Shown one piece after another: positions 35,803 to 46,429 of a DNA stretch of 64,000 nt. The position numbers were made by a program, and so were the translations under genes. The DNA lies in contig NC_088206.1 of the NCBI RefSeq assembly GCF_037126465.1, positions 67,893,687 through 67,957,686 of the forward strand. The letters are read 5' to 3'. The notes below the pieces were generated by a model. That model worked only from the letters and a program-made list of their open reading frames with translations. It ran no database searches and had not been told where the DNA came from. This DNA is from Ornithodoros turicata. Its lineage: Eukaryota; Arthropoda; Arachnida; Ixodida; Argasidae. Within the stretch, counting starts at the first letter, position 1. Every line of letters starts with the position of its first letter.

Positions 35803-38800
35803 TCAACCGGAGCCCAGTCCCAATGAATGTATAATATCGATCATGGGCCCGACAAAGCTCCGAGCATCCTCCGATTTCAAGCCTTCCAGAGGTGTCACTT
35901 TGCCCAATTTTTTGCACGCCAAAGAACCTTGCGTGTATTCGCCGCAAGCCAAGCCCAACAACTCGCCGAAGCTTCGTTCCATCAAAGTCAAGTAGAAGTT
36001 CCGTGCCTCGGGATCGGCGCAGTGCGAGTCGATGGCGTCAGCTGTCATCTTGTGGAAGTCGTAGTAGGTGCTGCAACGTCAATCAAGGGGCTCCGTGAAA
36101 ATATGATCACGGTATACATATATATGATGTCGGCAACGTACCAGCATGCGTAGTCTACCTTGTCTCTGCCCGATATGGTCTTAGTGATAGTGTAGAGTCT
36201 CAGGCGGACATCTGTTACCTCCCGGTGAATCTCGGGGCCCGCTTTGTTCAAGCAACTTACAACTCTAAGGTACTCTGGAATGATAAAATACATTTTCGCT
36301 GAGAAGAAAATCACAGAAGTGTCCGGTCCACAAGTGGGGAATAACAAACAAAAACGAAAACGCTGGAGACTTGCAAAAATTTGATAAGGTGCACCCAGAA
36401 TCGTGAGAACAAGAAACGACATCGGTTTCCGATGTCGTTTCTTGTTCTCACGATTCTGCACTCTTAAAAATGAACTTCACCTCATAGCACGCTCCTAGCC
36501 AACCATTATCTCGAATGATATCGTTATCTGCCCTGATTTGTTGAAAACGGGGGGCGTACGCCATTTCTGTGACACTTATGCTGTTCATAATTGTCACAGA
36601 AAAGGCGTACGCCCCGTGTTTTCAACAAATCAGGGCAGATAACGATATCATTCGAGATAATGGTTGGCTAGGAGCGTGCTATGAGGTGAAGTTCATTTTT
36701 AAGAGTGTGGGTGCACCCTTTTTCATGCCAGCGACGGATTGGAGGTCAAGTGTTGATATCTTTGTTACTCTCTCAGTTTCTTCCTTTCACCACGTGACGG
36801 GTTTGTCATATATACGTATTGCTGTGTTGAGTACTCCTTGTACCTGAAGAAGCGCAGACTCTGCGCGAAAGCTTGTACCTTATTAAATTTTTGGAAGTCT
36901 CCAGTGTTTTTGTTTTTGTTTAAGATACATTTTACTGAGATCCGTAATGTGCTTGTGATGCGGTGCATCCTTGACAATACAAAGAACGCACGGAAGGCAA
37001 ACATGGTGGTACCTGACGCACTAAACTCTTGAGCATTTACGGATGAAACGCAAACTGCCCCAAGTCGCCACCATTCTCTCGTGATATAGTGCCACGTACC
37101 TGTAAATTTTGTTTTCCTGCCACGCATGAGAGCATTGCATGTAGGTGCACCTAGCGGCGGGTAGCCCTCACATGCTGAAATTTGTTTTGGATCTGACGAA
37201 GACTCACATTCCCCTCTTTTGTTGTGTGTGTGTGAGAGAGAGAGAGAGATAGAAAGAGAGAGAGAAAGAGTTGGGAATGTATTACTGACTTAAAGAAAGC
37301 CTGTTGAGGTTGACGGGTTTCTAAGTACTGCGGACCCCTTCTTTTTGTTATGTTCTCTTGGACACAGTTCACACGGGTATTGTGTGTGGTATTTGTGGAG
37401 TGGCAAAGAAAGGAATTGGGGCCACTGCTACGATAACCACACATGTTCCCGGGATATCCACTCATGAACATCTACCGGATATTTGTTGAACGCTTACGAT
37501 ATACCGTACACACTCTAAGAAAAAAAAAGGAGTACTTGTACTCCTCTTGGGGACTAAATGCATTGCCACAAAAAATAGTCCCTTTCGAGAGTAAATGCAC
37601 GGGAGTAAATGAATGTCACAGAGTGCAGACTGCATTTCACGCGCTGTTGTAAGAGTCCCAGGTACGTAATTCGTGTGCATGCATGAAAATACTTTGAAGC
37701 AAACCGTCAACCGTGATATATCGAATTATATAAAATCTTGCGCCATGCATAGGGCACGATTTGCGAAGAAAGTTGCGCTAACTGTTTCTTACTCTGTGTT
37801 GCTGGAAAATTGCTACGTTGGCTAAGTTATACAGCCTTATGCCATCAAATTGACCAAGGGCACGTGTTGATGTAGACTGTTGCATTCAGGAGACCACTCG
37901 CGAAGTTCAGTGACAATTTGCGGTCCTGGGGACTAAATGTCGGGTTATGGGACTAAAATGGGGAGCAATTGCAATCTAGGGGAGTAGAAGCTGCAATTAC
38001 TCCCCGTTTTACTCCTTTTTCTTTTCTTTTTTTTTTTTTTTCTTGGAGTGCACCTGAAACCACCAGGTCAATGCCACAACAACATTACCGACAGAACCTC
38101 TCCGAAAGACTCGCGATAAAGGGGCTCGAATTTGCTACTCACGCCGATGTAGTTCGGATGACTCGGTGCATTTCTCTTCAAAAAAATCGTACGCAGACCT
38201 GACACCCAGAAGCGCAGCAGCACGGGAGAAACCCAGGAGGCAGCGGCTACAGAACTCGTCTGCACATTCGAGTTGTTTCAGGTGTAATCTGCGGACGAAT
38301 TGAAAAAGTAAGCACATCTGAACTATATCAACGGAGAGGGCGCCCTGAAGAAGAACAGCCCGTATTCGGCGAAATCGGCCGACATGAGGATTTTCTGTCA
38401 CCATAGAACTAGCCTTTTCGTTCTTTCAATGGGTTACCGCTATTTGCACACTGTGATACCTAAAGTGCGACTCAGAGTGACTCTGGCTCAAACCACGGTC
38501 TCCAATTCCTCTCCCTTCGAGAGCGTTGTTATCTGGTATGTGAGATATAGAGTCAGTGTAAATGGGGCTACCTCCATAGGTGTCTTACTTGATGTCAATA
38601 CAGTGAACCCTCGTTATTATGACCACGGTCGTTCCCGAAAATTTTGGTCATAATGCGGAATTGTCATATTAACGGGGGGATTTGCAGAGGTTTCACTGCA
38701 TTGTTCCCCAGGAGTATGGTCGTAAAGCGCGTATGTCAGATTATCGGGGGTCATATTAACGAGGGTTCACTGTACACAATTCCTCTTTGTGCGCGTGGTA

Positions 38801-40412
38801 GAAATTAATCAAGCGGAGGCTGGTATACACAAAGACAAGCACAAAGTCTCTAACGTTTGAGAACATTGAAAGATTCAAATAAGGCAGTCGATGAGAAGTC
38901 TAGACAGCAGCGAGAGTTGAACTCACACCTCTTGGTTGAACCCACATCGGCAATGAAGAGGTGTTGGGTTCAAATCCCACCGCTGTAGAGCCTTTTCAGA
39001 ATCCCCGCGTTCCGCGAGGAACAACAAAAAGTTTGTCCAATGAACTACTAAACCGTAAACTCGGATGCAAGAAAAAGGAGGGAAATGAAAAGGGCGGTTA
39101 GAGTATATACACACATCCAGTCACCCTGGCTGTTCATGGAAATACGTTTGACTTGGTTGCCCGGTTCCTTACCACATGCGTTGGTAAGCAGCTCGCGGCG
39201 GTGAATGACAGCGGTGTGTCGTTTGACTACAATACTTTACAAAGCTTTACTTACTTGCAGCTTTCTTTGATCTTATCGCCATCTTCAGCCAAGTGCGTAG
39301 TATTTGCAAATAGAACAAAGTCTGTGCCGCAGGCTTCCAGAGCCTCCTTATTGCAGCCGGGCAGATCTTTGTACTGTGCTCTGCAATGTGCTAAGCGGGG
39401 GCAAGACCTGGTTTCTCAGTACACAAACAATCAGCGTCTTCAGTCAAACTAAACATAGTGCTCAATTTAATCTATAATGAACTGCATATAGACGATAGAA
39501 AGACCTGATGTGGCTAATACCAGCGTGACGAAGCGTACACTCTTAGAAATGAACTTCACCGCACAGCACTCTCCTAACCAACTATCATCTCGAATGATAT
39601 CGTTAATAAGTGAACAAAAAAGCATACGCATCCCGTTTTCAACAAATCAGGGCAGATGACGATATCATTTGAGATGATGGTTGGCTATGAGCGTGCCATG
39701 CGGTGAAGTTCATTTTTAAGAGTGTGTACACGGAGTTTTACAGGACGCTGAATGTCCCCACTACATCTACACTCTTAAAAATGAACTTCACCGCAGGGCA
39801 CGGTCCTAGAGAACCATCACCTTTAATGATATCGTTATCTGCCCTGATTTGTTGAAAACGGGAGGCGTACGCCTTTTCTGTGACAATTATGAACAGCAGA
39901 AGTGTCACAGAAAAGGCGTACGCCTCCCGTTTTCAACAAATCAGGGCAAATAACGATATCATTAAAGATGATGGTTCGCTAGGAGCGTGCTGTGCGGCGA
40001 AGTTCATTTTTAAGAGTGCACAAAACGAAACAAAACGAGATACGAAAGAGCCGTCACGCTAAACATCAGGAAAAGTGTAAACAAACACTGTACGGGCAGA
40101 GACGCCACCCACGCCAAACAAAACCCTGCGTCCCAGAAACTAATCCAGCTCCGTCGTGCAGCAGGTGGAGAACCGCAAGAGGAGCCTTGGCGGGGACAAG
40201 AGACGGGCAAGCCTTACAGAGGCAAGCCCTTTCTAGCGAGCACCTTTCCAAGAGTCCCTGACTGTCATCGTACCGTAGTCACAACACTTCCACTGCACAC
40301 GAACACTGACTACTCGTGACATCCCATTCTCTGCAAGTGCCCTTTTTGCGTTACAAGATCGCTTACCTATTAGAAACATGAGAAGAAGCGCGTGCACCAC
40401 AGCTCCGTCCAT
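35803..40412 (-). CDS. Gene E: secreted cysteine-rich protein of the clustered 5-exon family
   Basis: Exons (minus): 40412-40367, 39390-39255, 38288-38143, 36274-36142, 36070-35803, giving 242 residues with phases 1, 2, 1, 2. The signal peptide is MDGAVVHALLLMFLI. Exon 2 has HCRAQYKDLPGC and ACGTDFVLFANTT (sequon). Exon 3 has LECADEFCSRC, GFSRAAALLG and FFEEKC. Exon 4 has VSCLNKAGPEIHREVTDVRL and ends VDYACC. Exon 5 has TYYDF, SHCADPEA, FGELLGLACGEYTQGSLAC and VGPMIDIIHSLG. It has fourteen mature cysteines, the same set as B, which is its closest relative across all exons. Intron 4 is 71 nt; introns 1, 2 and 3 each hold MITEs. A TATA-like ATAAAAGG lies only about 40 nt upstream of the ATG. 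An orphan signal exon 0.6 kb further upstream might act as an alternative first exon. Presumed extracellular; biochemical role unknown. Confidence 0.85.
36275..36940. mobile_element. Large foldback element split by a MITE
   Basis: The outer arms (about 36350-36400 and 36875-36920) are inverted copies: GGAGACTTGCAAAAATTTGA on the left, TTAAATTTTTGGAAGTCTCC on the right. Inside is a perfect palindrome, CAGAATCGTGAGAACAAG to its complement (36396-36458). The MITE at 36459-36707 then separates CGATTCTG from GGGTGCACCC, which continue the palindrome. It lies in intron 3 of gene E. Confidence 0.6.
36459..36707. mobile_element. CACTCTTAAAAA-type palindromic MITE
   Basis: Ends CACTCTTAAAAATGAACTTC and complement. 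Arms include GGCGTACGCC, TTTTCTGTGACA and CAGATAACGATATCATTCGAG blocks. It is nested within the palindrome described at 36275-36940. Confidence 0.85.
37211..37270. repeat. (GA)n / (GT)n microsatellite
   Basis: A GTGTGTGTG run followed by GAGAGAGAGAGAGAGA and interrupted GA repeats, in intron 3 of gene E. Confidence 0.8.
37510..38052. mobile_element. Foldback MITE with GGAGTA/TACTCC ends
   Basis: The left end CACTCTAAGAAAAAAAAGGA and the right end TACTCC-rich poly-T to TTGGAGTGCA are inverted. GGGGACTAAATG recurs inside. It is similar in design to the element at 3384-3675. It lies in intron 3 of gene E, ending about 90 nt from exon 3. Confidence 0.55.
38601..38772. mobile_element. Tc1/mariner/pogo-type MITE, TA target duplication
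   Basis: The ends are CAGTGAACCCTCGTTATTAT and the complement GAGGGTTCACTG, with TA on both sides (38599-38600 and 38773-38774). The 172 bp have no coding capacity. It lies in intron 2 of gene E. Confidence 0.8.
38940..39075 (+). mobile_element. tRNA-like SINE remnant
   Basis: GTTGGGTTCAAATCCCACCG is a good B box and T-arm-like segment; the following sequence is not clearly tRNA. It lies in intron 2 of gene E. Confidence 0.35.
39538..39724. mobile_element. CACTCTTA-type MITE, internally deleted
   Basis: Both ends are present, but part of the left arm between TCGAATGATATCGTTA and the centre is missing, leaving 187 bp. It lies in intron 1 of gene E. Confidence 0.8.
39770..40018. mobile_element. 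CACTCTTAAAAA-type palindromic MITE
   Basis: A near-complete 249-bp copy of the GGCGTACGCC subfamily, 45 bp from the previous copy and in the same intron. Confidence 0.85.
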
Positions 40413-40446
40413 GATGAAATGATACTGGACATCGAGGACTGCATTA

Positions 40447-40454
40447 CCTTTTAT
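40447..40454 (-). promoter_or_regulatory. TATA-like box of gene E
   Basis: ATAAAAGG on the minus strand, 35-42 nt upstream of the ATG. If used, the 5' UTR would be about 10 nt, so another start is possible. Confidence 0.4.
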
Positions 40455-41007
40455 GTTAAACTATACGAACGCACAGACAGCCGGTTTCGTCGCATCCCCG
40501 AGTTTTCCCCTACTGCAGCCTTGCATGTACTATCATTATACCCATTATGTAAAATTAATAACAATAAAAAAGAAAAAACGAGCGAGATCTACAGATTAGA
40601 TGTGACGTAGTGACCTTGCTGCGTCGAACACGTGTCTAGGTATAATTGAGCTTTTATATAGAGATACATAGCATAGATAAGAAGCTGCAGGATAGTCACT
40701 ATAACCTGGAATATTAGCGTTGTTATTAATTCTGCAGACACATCAGTACCGATAAGGCGATCTAAGTTTTATTCAATTTATCGCGTCTTCTCTCACCGAT
40801 GGGACGATACGGTTGACCGTGATCTTGTTCAAGGACCTCGCCTGGTGGATATAAGCCAGAACAGTAAAAAGATTCACTTTTCTTATCACGTCGTCATTGC
40901 GATCCTTATCGGGCTTTATCACGCCAATAACATCACGGGAATGCTAAAAGAGCACACATGAAATGGAACGTTGTTATGAATCTCAGTCTGGCACAGTACC
41001 GCGAAAC

Positions 41008-41062
41008 GAGTGCCAAGAAATTCTGAGGCCAGGAGGAAGATCGTGAGGGCCCTGGTGGCCAT
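41008..41062 (-). pseudogene. Orphan signal-peptide exon of the 5-exon family
   Basis: ATG at 41062 opens MATRALTIFLLASEFLGT, a typical signal peptide. A weak donor (GTTTCG) at 41007 would leave phase 1 after 55 nt, the same phase as all family exon 1s and the same length as exon 1 of D. TATAAAG lies 45 nt upstream. No exon 2 follows before the start of gene E at 40412. It is either a remnant of a lost paralog or an alternative first exon that splices to exon 2 of E. Confidence 0.45.
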
Positions 41063-41106
41063 CGCACGACGAGCATTTGGGTGCTGTATAGGTGTAATCC
41101 GTAGAA

Positions 41107-41113
41107 CTTTATA
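41107..41113 (-). promoter_or_regulatory. TATA box of the orphan signal exon
   Basis: TATAAAG on the minus strand, 45 nt upstream of the ATG at 41062. Confidence 0.45.
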
Positions 41114-41351
41114 CATGTGCGCATTACAGTTGTTAGGAGGTGGATAATGGGTCTTGAAGAGTGTCCTCTTGGTTGACTAGTAACACACGAATGTGGATTT
41201 GTCGGTAGGAATACGTCAGACTGGCACACCAGGAGCCAAAATAACGCAGACAGAACACAGTGAATAAGCACGACGACAGCTTCTCAGTTGACGATTCTTC
41301 ACAGCCCATTGTCAAGTGTCCGTACGGAAGACTTTCATCGGGCGAGATGTA

Positions 41352-41631
41352 CACTCTTAAAAATGAACTTCACCGCATAGCACGCTCCTGGCCAACCATC
41401 ATCTCGAATGATATTGTTACCTGCCCTGATTTGTTGAAAACGGGAGGCGTACGCCTTTTTTGTGACAATTATGAACAGCATAAGTGTCACAAAAAGGCGT
41501 AACAAGGCAGATAACGATATCATTCCAGATGATGGTTGACTAGAAGCGTGCTTTGCGGTGAAGTTCATTTTTAAGAGACGGCAAGCCCTTTCACCATCAC
41601 CACCACCACCACCACCTCATTTTTAAGAGTG
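41352..41631. mobile_element. CACTCTTAAAAA-type MITE carrying a nested SINE fragment
   Basis: TA on both sides (41350-41351 and 41632-41633). The right terminal repeat is interrupted by a 39-bp SINE tail. Part of the right arm after AAAAAGGCGTA is also deleted. Confidence 0.85.
41578..41616 (+). mobile_element. 39-bp 3'-terminal SINE insertion with 13-bp target duplication
   Basis: The insert ACGGCAAGCCCTTTCACC plus (CAC)n matches the last bases of the SINE at 63060-63303. It is flanked by identical copies of TCATTTTTAAGAG (41565-41577 and 41617-41629), the sign of target-primed reverse transcription with extreme 5' truncation. Confidence 0.85.
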
Positions 41632-41633
41632 TA

Positions 41634-42890
41634 GATCGCAGAAGTTGAGAGGGGAAACACGCCCCAATAAGATATCGTGGGAGAAATGCCAATGAGCAGC
41701 AAGACGACGTTGGAAGAAACTACAGGTACAGCTCCAAAGTTCAAATGACACATCAACCCTGCTATAGACTTGCCCGTAAGAGGTCATCGTTGCGGAGGCG
41801 ATCTAATATACACGCGACTCCCGGTCACTTAATAATGCCTTGGCAGGTTGTGCTTGAGAAGGCGCACAAGGTAAATGTCGCTCACCTTGGCGTTGTGCAG
41901 CTGTGATTCGCGTTGTATCCAATTATTGTGTATCATTAAGAGCTCGATGAATTCTGTTCACGAGGGCACCTCTTAAGAAGTCATTGACACATTCACGAGA
42001 TTTGTTCACGTAATATTTAATCGAGTACCTTTATTCGTAGTCATGACAATCCACACAGTACAGAAACTACATTTTCAGGTACCAATACATTCGAAGGTAT
42101 CAATATATACACACTGTCAACAACTTTTGGGCGAAGCCAAAGGACAGAAAGTATACCCGTAACTATTACAGTTCTTTAGAGTACCAATTACTTTCTCGAT
42201 GTCTTAGGCAGAAGTATAGGGCATTTCTGGTACGAGAAAAACAGTGAGTTTCTGACAATAACCCGTATTTGCTCATGATTGAGGGGAGTGGCAAACACCA
42301 TTTTGTGACCCGGTCAGATTAAGCGACGTCCGGTTAAGTTAAGTTAGGAAGGCAAAACGAGATTAAAACGTTGGAGGCTTAGACAGGATATTCGGCTGAC
42401 ATTGGCTAGTCGGCTGACTTCCTAATGACACATAGGCTAGTTCCTCCCATTCTATAGATTGAAAGCTTTCACATTTTCACAAACTTTAACAATGTGCACA
42501 TGGCAAAACAGGGAGTATAGACAACATCACGCTGGCAGGCTCCCGGTCATGTCAGGAACAAATGCATTTACAACATTCATGAGTTCCATGATGGCACATT
42601 ATTACATAGTCTTTAAAAAACATATATATTCCTCTTCCCGTCATGCAGCGGGTTTGTGACATTCATGCTCATTTGTGGCCGCACCTGAAGATACACATGA
42701 TACACACCGCAGATACACACCGCGCCTGAAGACACACACCGCATGCGTTGTCGTCACAGAACTACACAACGGTCCATATGTCACACTTCGCAAGCGTCAC
42801 TTAATGCCTTTAACTTGACTTAATGCATTTAACAACTTGAACATACAGACTTAACAATTCACTAGATCAGAGGGACACCGTCTCATGCGC
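41634..42890. other. Intergenic between F and E, no gene recognised
   Basis: No family exon, RNA gene or clear transposon can be supported. A short direct repeat, GATACACACCGC, occurs near 42700-42730. Confidence 0.35.
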
Positions 42891-45145
42891 CTATCCGAGA
42901 GAATTTACCAAATCCGTTAAGGTCTCGACGATATTGAGCGCCTCGGACGGGTCTTTCTTTGCGATGGGCAGCGGAGGAATGGACCGACATCCGGCTGAGT
43001 CTTTCCTGTACTGTCTGCAAGCAAGTTGAAGCAGGTCACCGAACACCTCGTCCATGATCTTCGTGAAGAATTCCAGCACTTGCGGTCGGTTACACTTGGC
43101 CACGAAAGCGTCGTGGAAGCAGTCCTTCAGCTTATAGTAATAACTGCGAAATGGAATATATTCAATGTTAAGGCGTTAAAGACGAATATTTTCTGCGGAA
43201 GTCGTCTATTCTCAAGATTGGATTGGATTGGATTGGATATGCAAGCAAAATATGGAGAAAATCTTGTACCAGCAGGCGTAGCCAATCTTTCGCTTCTGCG
43301 GAGCCTTTTTGGAAGCCGTTTGAAAGACGTCCAGTGCGGTGTTGATGCATTGGTGCAGTCTTGGACCAGCCTGGTTGATGCAGGCTATGTTGTCCATGTA
43401 CACTGTAAAAATTAATATTGGACTGTTTGACTGCGTTTCATTCTACCTTACCAGCGCGATGCAACTGTCTCTATATGAGTGGCGTACAGACGTTGACAGA
43501 AGAAAAGAGTGGGGGACAATGGGGTTAGTATGAGTACTGGGCCAACTTCGGAGGGAAGTTTGCAGGTATGCGTCTGGAAAGTTTGAGGAAAACCCCGGAT
43601 AATCCTGAGACATGAGAAGGGGGTGCGATTCGAACCAAAAACCTCCCAGTCTTGAGTATGACCTGGCAGTACAGCCACTAAAGAGCGAATTAAAGCGCCA
43701 ACGAATTAGCGAAAGCGAATTAGCGCCACTAAAGAGCGGCCATGTTCCTGGTGTGTAGCGATCAATACAGGGAGGTGCCAGGTATTCCGCAGTATGACAA
43801 TCGTGCAAATCCGACTGACACCTTGTATACTGAAATCTAGACGATAGTTCGAACTATTTGACAAAGCATATAGTGCTAAGGGTTGTAAATATGTTTATTA
43901 TTTGACGGCGTCGACTACAATAGTGTATGGCGGTGTTGAAACGAACCGCCAAACCAATAAAAATTTACCGCACTGTTAAAACCAGGACTTTACCGCAGAA
44001 CACGGTCCTAGCCAAATCCCTGCCTTCCCTGCCGTCATTCCCTGATCCGTTGGAAAAGGGAAGCCTACGCCTCCGTGTGGCACTTATGCAGTTACGTTAA
44101 TTGTCACAAAAAGAAGTACATCCCTCGCTTTCAAAAAAAAATCGGTGTCATTCTGTGCAATATTTGGCCTTCGGTGCTTTCGCTTGACTTACGGGCACAG
44201 GTTTTATACGCTATATGCTACTGTACAAAATATCAGGAAACTACCACCTAAACAATAAATAGTAACAACTTATAGTCGCTCTCAAGTTTTCTGTAAACCT
44301 CTCACCCTTGTATCTGGCGGATTTTTTGTCACAGATGTCCTTGTAGTTGGTGACCGCTGCTTCAAGACCCAACACCGCAATGGAGCGGGGCAGTCCTCGC
44401 AGACAACGCACGCTGTAGCTGTTGGCGCAACTGGCTTCCTTGAGGTACACCCTGAAAGGACAATCAGATCTGGCTTAACACGGTTATTCGGCTGGCTACA
44501 CTATCCCTGTATTCACACGAGCGACATTCCCGCAGAAGCGGAAGATGCGAAAAGCGTCATAGCTTTCACGTGAGCGCTCAACGTCACGTACACTGCTAAC
44601 CGTGGGGAATATACTGCTACACAGCCACAAGATATTCCGTAGCAGACGACAGGAAAACACGCTGACGGTGTCGTCTGCTAAGTGTCGTCTGCTAAATGCG
44701 CAGTTCGCCACTCCCGGATATTCCGCACCGTGTGAATGCTAAACATAACACGGGTCGGAACTTCGGCCCTGTGAGCAGTGTATTCGCTTTTTCTTCCACT
44801 AGAATATTCCGTGATGATGTCGCTCGTGTGAATACACGGTATGGGTCGTACTTCAAGAAGAACATCGTATATGCTCACCTGCATTGCTCTTCGAATTCGG
44901 CTTCGCTTTCGGCTAAACGAGAGCTGTTATAGAATGGAACGAAGCCCATCCCACAGGCGCGGATGTCATTCGGTGAGCAGCCCAACACCCGCGTTACGCC
45001 TGAACGAAACAATCATTTAGGCTTAATTTTATTATGCGCTTCGCGTGCCATAAAGAGCCACACTATTGAGTTCAACTGTCGATTATTATCTACACTCACC
45101 TGCACTGCAGGCCAGCAGAAGCCAGTAGACCACAGTGTACCTCAT
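42891..45145 (-). CDS. Gene F: secreted cysteine-rich protein, C/F/G/H subfamily
   Basis: Exons (minus): 45145-45100, 44999-44879, 44451-44306, 43402-43270, 43143-42891, giving 232 residues with phases 1, 2, 1, 2. The signal peptide MRYTVVYWLLLACSAG is almost the same as that of G. Exon 2 is 15 nt shorter than usual (VTRVLGC, ACGMGFVPFYNSS sequon) and has lost the first cysteine. Exon 3 has ASCANSYSVRC, GLPRSIAVLG and DIC. Exon 4 has IACINQAGPRLHQCIN and ends IGYACC. Exon 5 has YYYKLKDC, AKCNRPQV and FGDLLQLACRQYRKDSAGC, ending LVNSLG. It has fourteen mature cysteines, with the exon 4 plus exon 5 extra pair. A strong TATATATA lies about 60 nt upstream of the ATG. Nearest relative is G, on the other side of the satellite and 7SL island. 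At 2.3 kb it is the second most compact gene of the array, after A. Intron 3 holds a SINE and a decayed MITE. Confidence 0.85.
43490..43740 (-). mobile_element. tRNA-derived SINE
   Basis: On the minus strand: TGGCTGTACTGCCAGGTC, GACTGGGAGGTTTTTGGTTC (B box GGTTCGAATC), then CCGGGGTTTTCCTCAAAC and AGTTGGCCCAGTACTC. Same family as 25040-25250, diverged. It lies in intron 3 of gene F. Confidence 0.7.
43974..44130. mobile_element. Decayed CACTCTTAAAA-type MITE fragment
   Basis: CACTGTTAAAACCAGGACTT, CCTAGCC, TGATCCGTTGGAAAAGGGAA and GCCTACGCC follow the order of the MITE family's left arm, but the right arm is largely lost. Confidence 0.5.
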
Positions 45146-45202
45146 CCTGTCTCTCTATACCACAGGTCTGATCCTTCTCCAAACACCTAGTTCGACTCTC
45201 AG

Positions 45203-45212
45203 ATATATATAG
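45203..45212 (-). promoter_or_regulatory. TATA box of gene F
   Basis: TATATATAT tract on the minus strand, about 60 nt upstream of the ATG. It predicts a start near 45178 and a 5' UTR of about 33 nt. Confidence 0.6.
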
Positions 45213-46240
45213 ATGCCTTACATCTCGCTATGCCTTACATTAAAAGTAGGCGTGTTTTATCTTTCTTTCCTCCTCTGCTCTCTACAGACAAATTACCGAT
45301 TAAAATAAAACACCTACAAAATGAAGGTACATTCGGCTGTCTATACCTTTCCCCTGTACGTCATCAGCGCCTTATGATTGAGCTCTCTGTGATGGAAGTC
45401 ACGGTAGCAGAGATCTGTTGACGACATTCTTATCAGAGGGAAAAAAACGTTTTAGCATTAGAACCCATTGGTTCATCATAAGTGGATGACCCGGTGTCGA
45501 CGCAGTCGTGAGGGAAGTTTTATCCATGTTCGCTGAAAGGGCTGGCGCCCCGTTCGTGTCTATAAATTTTCATGAGCTGGCAATGTCACCTCAAGAAGTT
45601 CCATATGTGACGTACATGAGAGATATTCCGACCTATTAGAACGATCTGCGTGCGAGTGAACCATGGCTTGTGGGTTGCATACACAAAGGCTAGACTTATC
45701 AACAGAGCCTGATGTGATGACGCCATTCAGGAAATTATCTCGCGCCCTGTGGCAGTTCTACGCGGCCGTATTCGTTTAGGCCAAGTTTACTCATATTATA
45801 GTCGCCGAGAGGTAGAACATGTACTTCGACGATTTATTCTCCTGCTTTTTTGCAATTAACTTAGTCGGGATATGTGGCATGGTTCTGGCACTTTCAGCTG
45901 TCGTTGCGCCAATGACATTTCACCCCAACTATATATAGTTGGGTGGTGTTTCGCGGCAGCGCGGAAAGTGTACTACTTGTGATAGAACACCCTAAAGCAA
46001 AAAAAAACATGTCTCTGAAAAGCAAGAATGTCGAGCTGCGAGCTACATCCCATCGACAACTATCACGTGACAGCATCACGTGATACACAAGTTTAACCCA
46101 ACGAGGCATGGAAAGAGTCGTGAGAGCCGCAGCGAACTTCTGTTCAGCTAAAGTGCCTTTTGGATGCTCATCTACCATTGACTATGGTTCACCCCATATA
46201 CTGATTTCAACGGTAGTTGAGATCCACGTTAGTACACCGC
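45213..46240. other. Intergenic upstream of F, no gene recognised
   Basis: No coding exon or clear repeat identified. Confidence 0.3.
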
Positions 46241-46244
46241 GTTA

Positions 46245-46420
46245 GTACACGTCTTGTGCCGACTTCAAGGGAGACGGGACCAACACATCTTTAAAAAATA
46301 ATCAGGACAAAATTCGGAAGAAAAAAACTCCGACAGCACAGCCTCTGAGGCGATTCGAACCCACCATCCTCCAAAATTCACTATGATTATGAGGGTACCG
46401 CCTGTGAGAGGATGTTGTGT
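46245..46420 (-). mobile_element. Degenerate tRNA-derived SINE
   Basis: On the minus strand: GGAGGATGGTGGGTTCGAAT (B box), followed by CTGTCGGAG and CTTGAAGTCGGCACAAG at the far end. It aligns in order with the SINEs at 25.0 and 43.5 kb. Confidence 0.55.
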
Positions 46421-46429
46421 CCATTCGGG

